NCBI GenBank assembly: GCA_964022665.1
Contig: CAXIDF010000001.1
Location: forward strand, 310,001 to 374,000
DNA length: 64,000 nucleotides
Reading direction: 5' to 3'
Origin: Haliea sp964022665
Lineage (GTDB): Bacteria; Pseudomonadota; Gammaproteobacteria; Pseudomonadales; Halieaceae
Part shown: one piece after another, positions 62,957 through 64,000 of the stretch
Position numbering within the stretch: position 1 is the first letter of the stretch
How the letters are laid out: every line of letters begins with the position of its first letter
Translations under genes and position numbers: made by a program
Notes under the pieces: generated by a model
What the model saw: only the letters and a program-made list of their open reading frames with translations
Database searches by the model: none
What the model was told of the DNA's origin: nothing

Positions 62957-64000
62957 ATGCAAGTCCCGTTACTGAATGACCGCGATATCGAGTTTCTGCT
63001 GTTCAAGGTATTTGACACCACCGAAGTCCTAAACCGTGAGCGGTATAGCGAGCACACGCTGGAGACGATCAGCATGACCTTGCAGACCGCCAAAAGCGTG
63101 GCAGAGAAATACTTTCTCAATCACTACGCCAAGGGCGATGCGCAGGAACCGGTCTTCGATGGCAAAACCGTGACTACCGTAGCGGAGACCAAGCAGGCCT
63201 GGGCGGCCTTCGCCGATGCCGGTTTCTTCGCCGCCACCTGTGATTTCGACGATGGCGGCATGCAGCTTCCCTACATTGTGATGCGCGCGGCCAATGCCTA
63301 TTTCTATGCTGCCAACCCGGGAACGGCAGGCTACTGCCTGCTCTGTATCGCGGCGGCGGATCTGCTGGAAACGTTTGGCTCAGCGGCACAGAAGAACACT
63401 TATCTCGCGCACATGCGATCCGGCCGCTTTACCGGCACCATGGCGCTCACCGAGCCGGCCCAGGGATCGGCACTGCAGGATATTTCCACGCGGGCCAAAC
63501 CGGCGGGGGACGGCACCTATCGGCTTTTCGGCCAGAAAATGTACATTTCCGGTGGCGATCACGACCTGACCGAAAATATTATTCACATGGTTCTCGCCAA
63601 GACAGTGTGCCCGGATACGGGCAAGGAAGGCATCTCGCTGTTTATTTGCCCCAAGGTGCAGGTGAACGCCGACGGCACGCTGGGTGAGCGCAATGATGTT
63701 GCCCTTGCCGGGCTGCTACACAAGATGGGCTTTCGCAATGCCACCTCGACGGTGCTCAATTTTGGTGAGAAAGACGGGGCGGTAGGTTACTTGCTGGGCG
63801 ATCTGAACAAGGGCCTGGCGCACATGTTCCAGATGATGAACGATGCGCGTATCGCGGTGGGGCTGTTTGCCACGGCGCTGGGCTACCAGGGCTACAACTA
63901 TTCCCTGTTGTATGCAAAGCAGCGCAAGCAGGGCAGAACGTCGCGTCCCGCCAAACAACAGGACAGGGGCGAACAGGTTGAGATCATAGAGCACGCAGAT
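62957..64000 (+). CDS. acyl-CoA dehydrogenase, 3' end cut by window edge
   Basis: 348 codons are visible before the right edge. The start MQVPLLNDRDIEFLLFKVFD follows AAGGA. The FAD/substrate motif GTMALTEPAQGSALQD is present near residue 160, and KMYISGGDHDLTENIIH follows. Length so far suggests the longer acyl-CoA dehydrogenase type with an extended N terminus. Likely first oxidation step after the synthetase. Confidence 0.9.
   Translation, partial: MQVPLLNDRDIEFLLFKVFDTTEVLNRERYSEHTLETISMTLQTAKSVAEKYFLNHYAKGDAQEPVFDGKTVTTVAETKQAWAAFADAGFFAATCDFDDGGMQLPYIVMRAANAYFYAANPGTAGYCLLCIAAADLLETFGSAAQKNTYLAHMRSGRFTGTMALTEPAQGSALQDISTRAKPAGDGTYRLFGQKMYISGGDHDLTENIIHMVLAKTVCPDTGKEGISLFICPKVQVNADGTLGERNDVALAGLLHKMGFRNATSTVLNFGEKDGAVGYLLGDLNKGLAHMFQMMNDARIAVGLFATALGYQGYNYSLLYAKQRKQGRTSRPAKQQDRGEQVEIIEHAD

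Overview
The window is chromosomal DNA from a GC-rich, aerobic gammaproteobacterium. Its gene order around the origin is gyrB-recF-dnaN-dnaA / rpmH-rnpA-yidD-yidC-mnmE-mnmG-rsmG-parA-parB-atpIBEFHAGDC-glmU-glmS, the ancestral pseudomonad-type layout. A Chp-like chemosensory operon, a split class II ribonucleotide reductase (NrdJa/NrdJb) and acyl-CoA catabolic genes fit a marine Cellvibrionales/Halieaceae-like or Pseudomonas-related lineage. That placement is inferred from gene content; no 16S gene is present.

Left part (1-16.1 kb). A minus-strand chemosensory operon runs PilG-like regulator, CheW-like, one-helix MCP, Hpt protein, CheA-type kinase. The ChpA functions are split over two genes, and the last one runs off the left edge. 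Upstream lies a second minus-strand operon: nrdJa (interrupted by a 375-residue intein exactly at the radical cysteine), nrdJb, a degenerate NtrC-like AAA regulator and an unknown gene. A near-consensus NrdR box sits about 100 bp ahead of nrdJa. Divergent from it is a thiolase-fold protein without the nucleophilic cysteine, paired with a DUF35 protein. TauE/SafE and MOSC genes follow.

Origin core (16.2-42.4 kb). gyrB, recF, dnaN and dnaA read left and the rpmH to glmS block reads right. Two perfect 16-bp parS sites lie inside recF. The dnaA-rpmH gap has DnaA boxes and an AT-rich stretch (candidate oriC). The mnmE-mnmG gap has a second cluster of weaker boxes beside another AT-rich block. Strong sigma70-type promoters precede rpmH, mnmG and atpI, and a clear terminator follows atpC.

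Accessory region (42.4-53.6 kb). Just past glmS, the usual attTn7 side, base composition drops. A group of VOC protein, TonB-dependent receptor, FAD oxidoreductase, SnoaL-like protein and LuxR-type regulator looks like uptake and catabolism of an unknown hydrophobic compound. It is followed by an arsenic operon: an ArsC-ArsR fusion, Acr3, GAPDH and ArsJ.

Right part (53.6-64 kb). A two-component system, an EptA-type phosphoethanolamine transferase, an LtaS/OpgB-type sulfatase-fold transferase, DgkA and a one-CxxC DsbB-like protein form a plausible envelope-remodelling module: both transferases should release diacylglycerol and DgkA would recycle it. An enoyl-CoA hydratase, an acyl-CoA synthetase and an acyl-CoA dehydrogenase (cut by the right edge) begin a catabolic operon. 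I saw no tRNA, rRNA, CRISPR array or intact insertion sequence.
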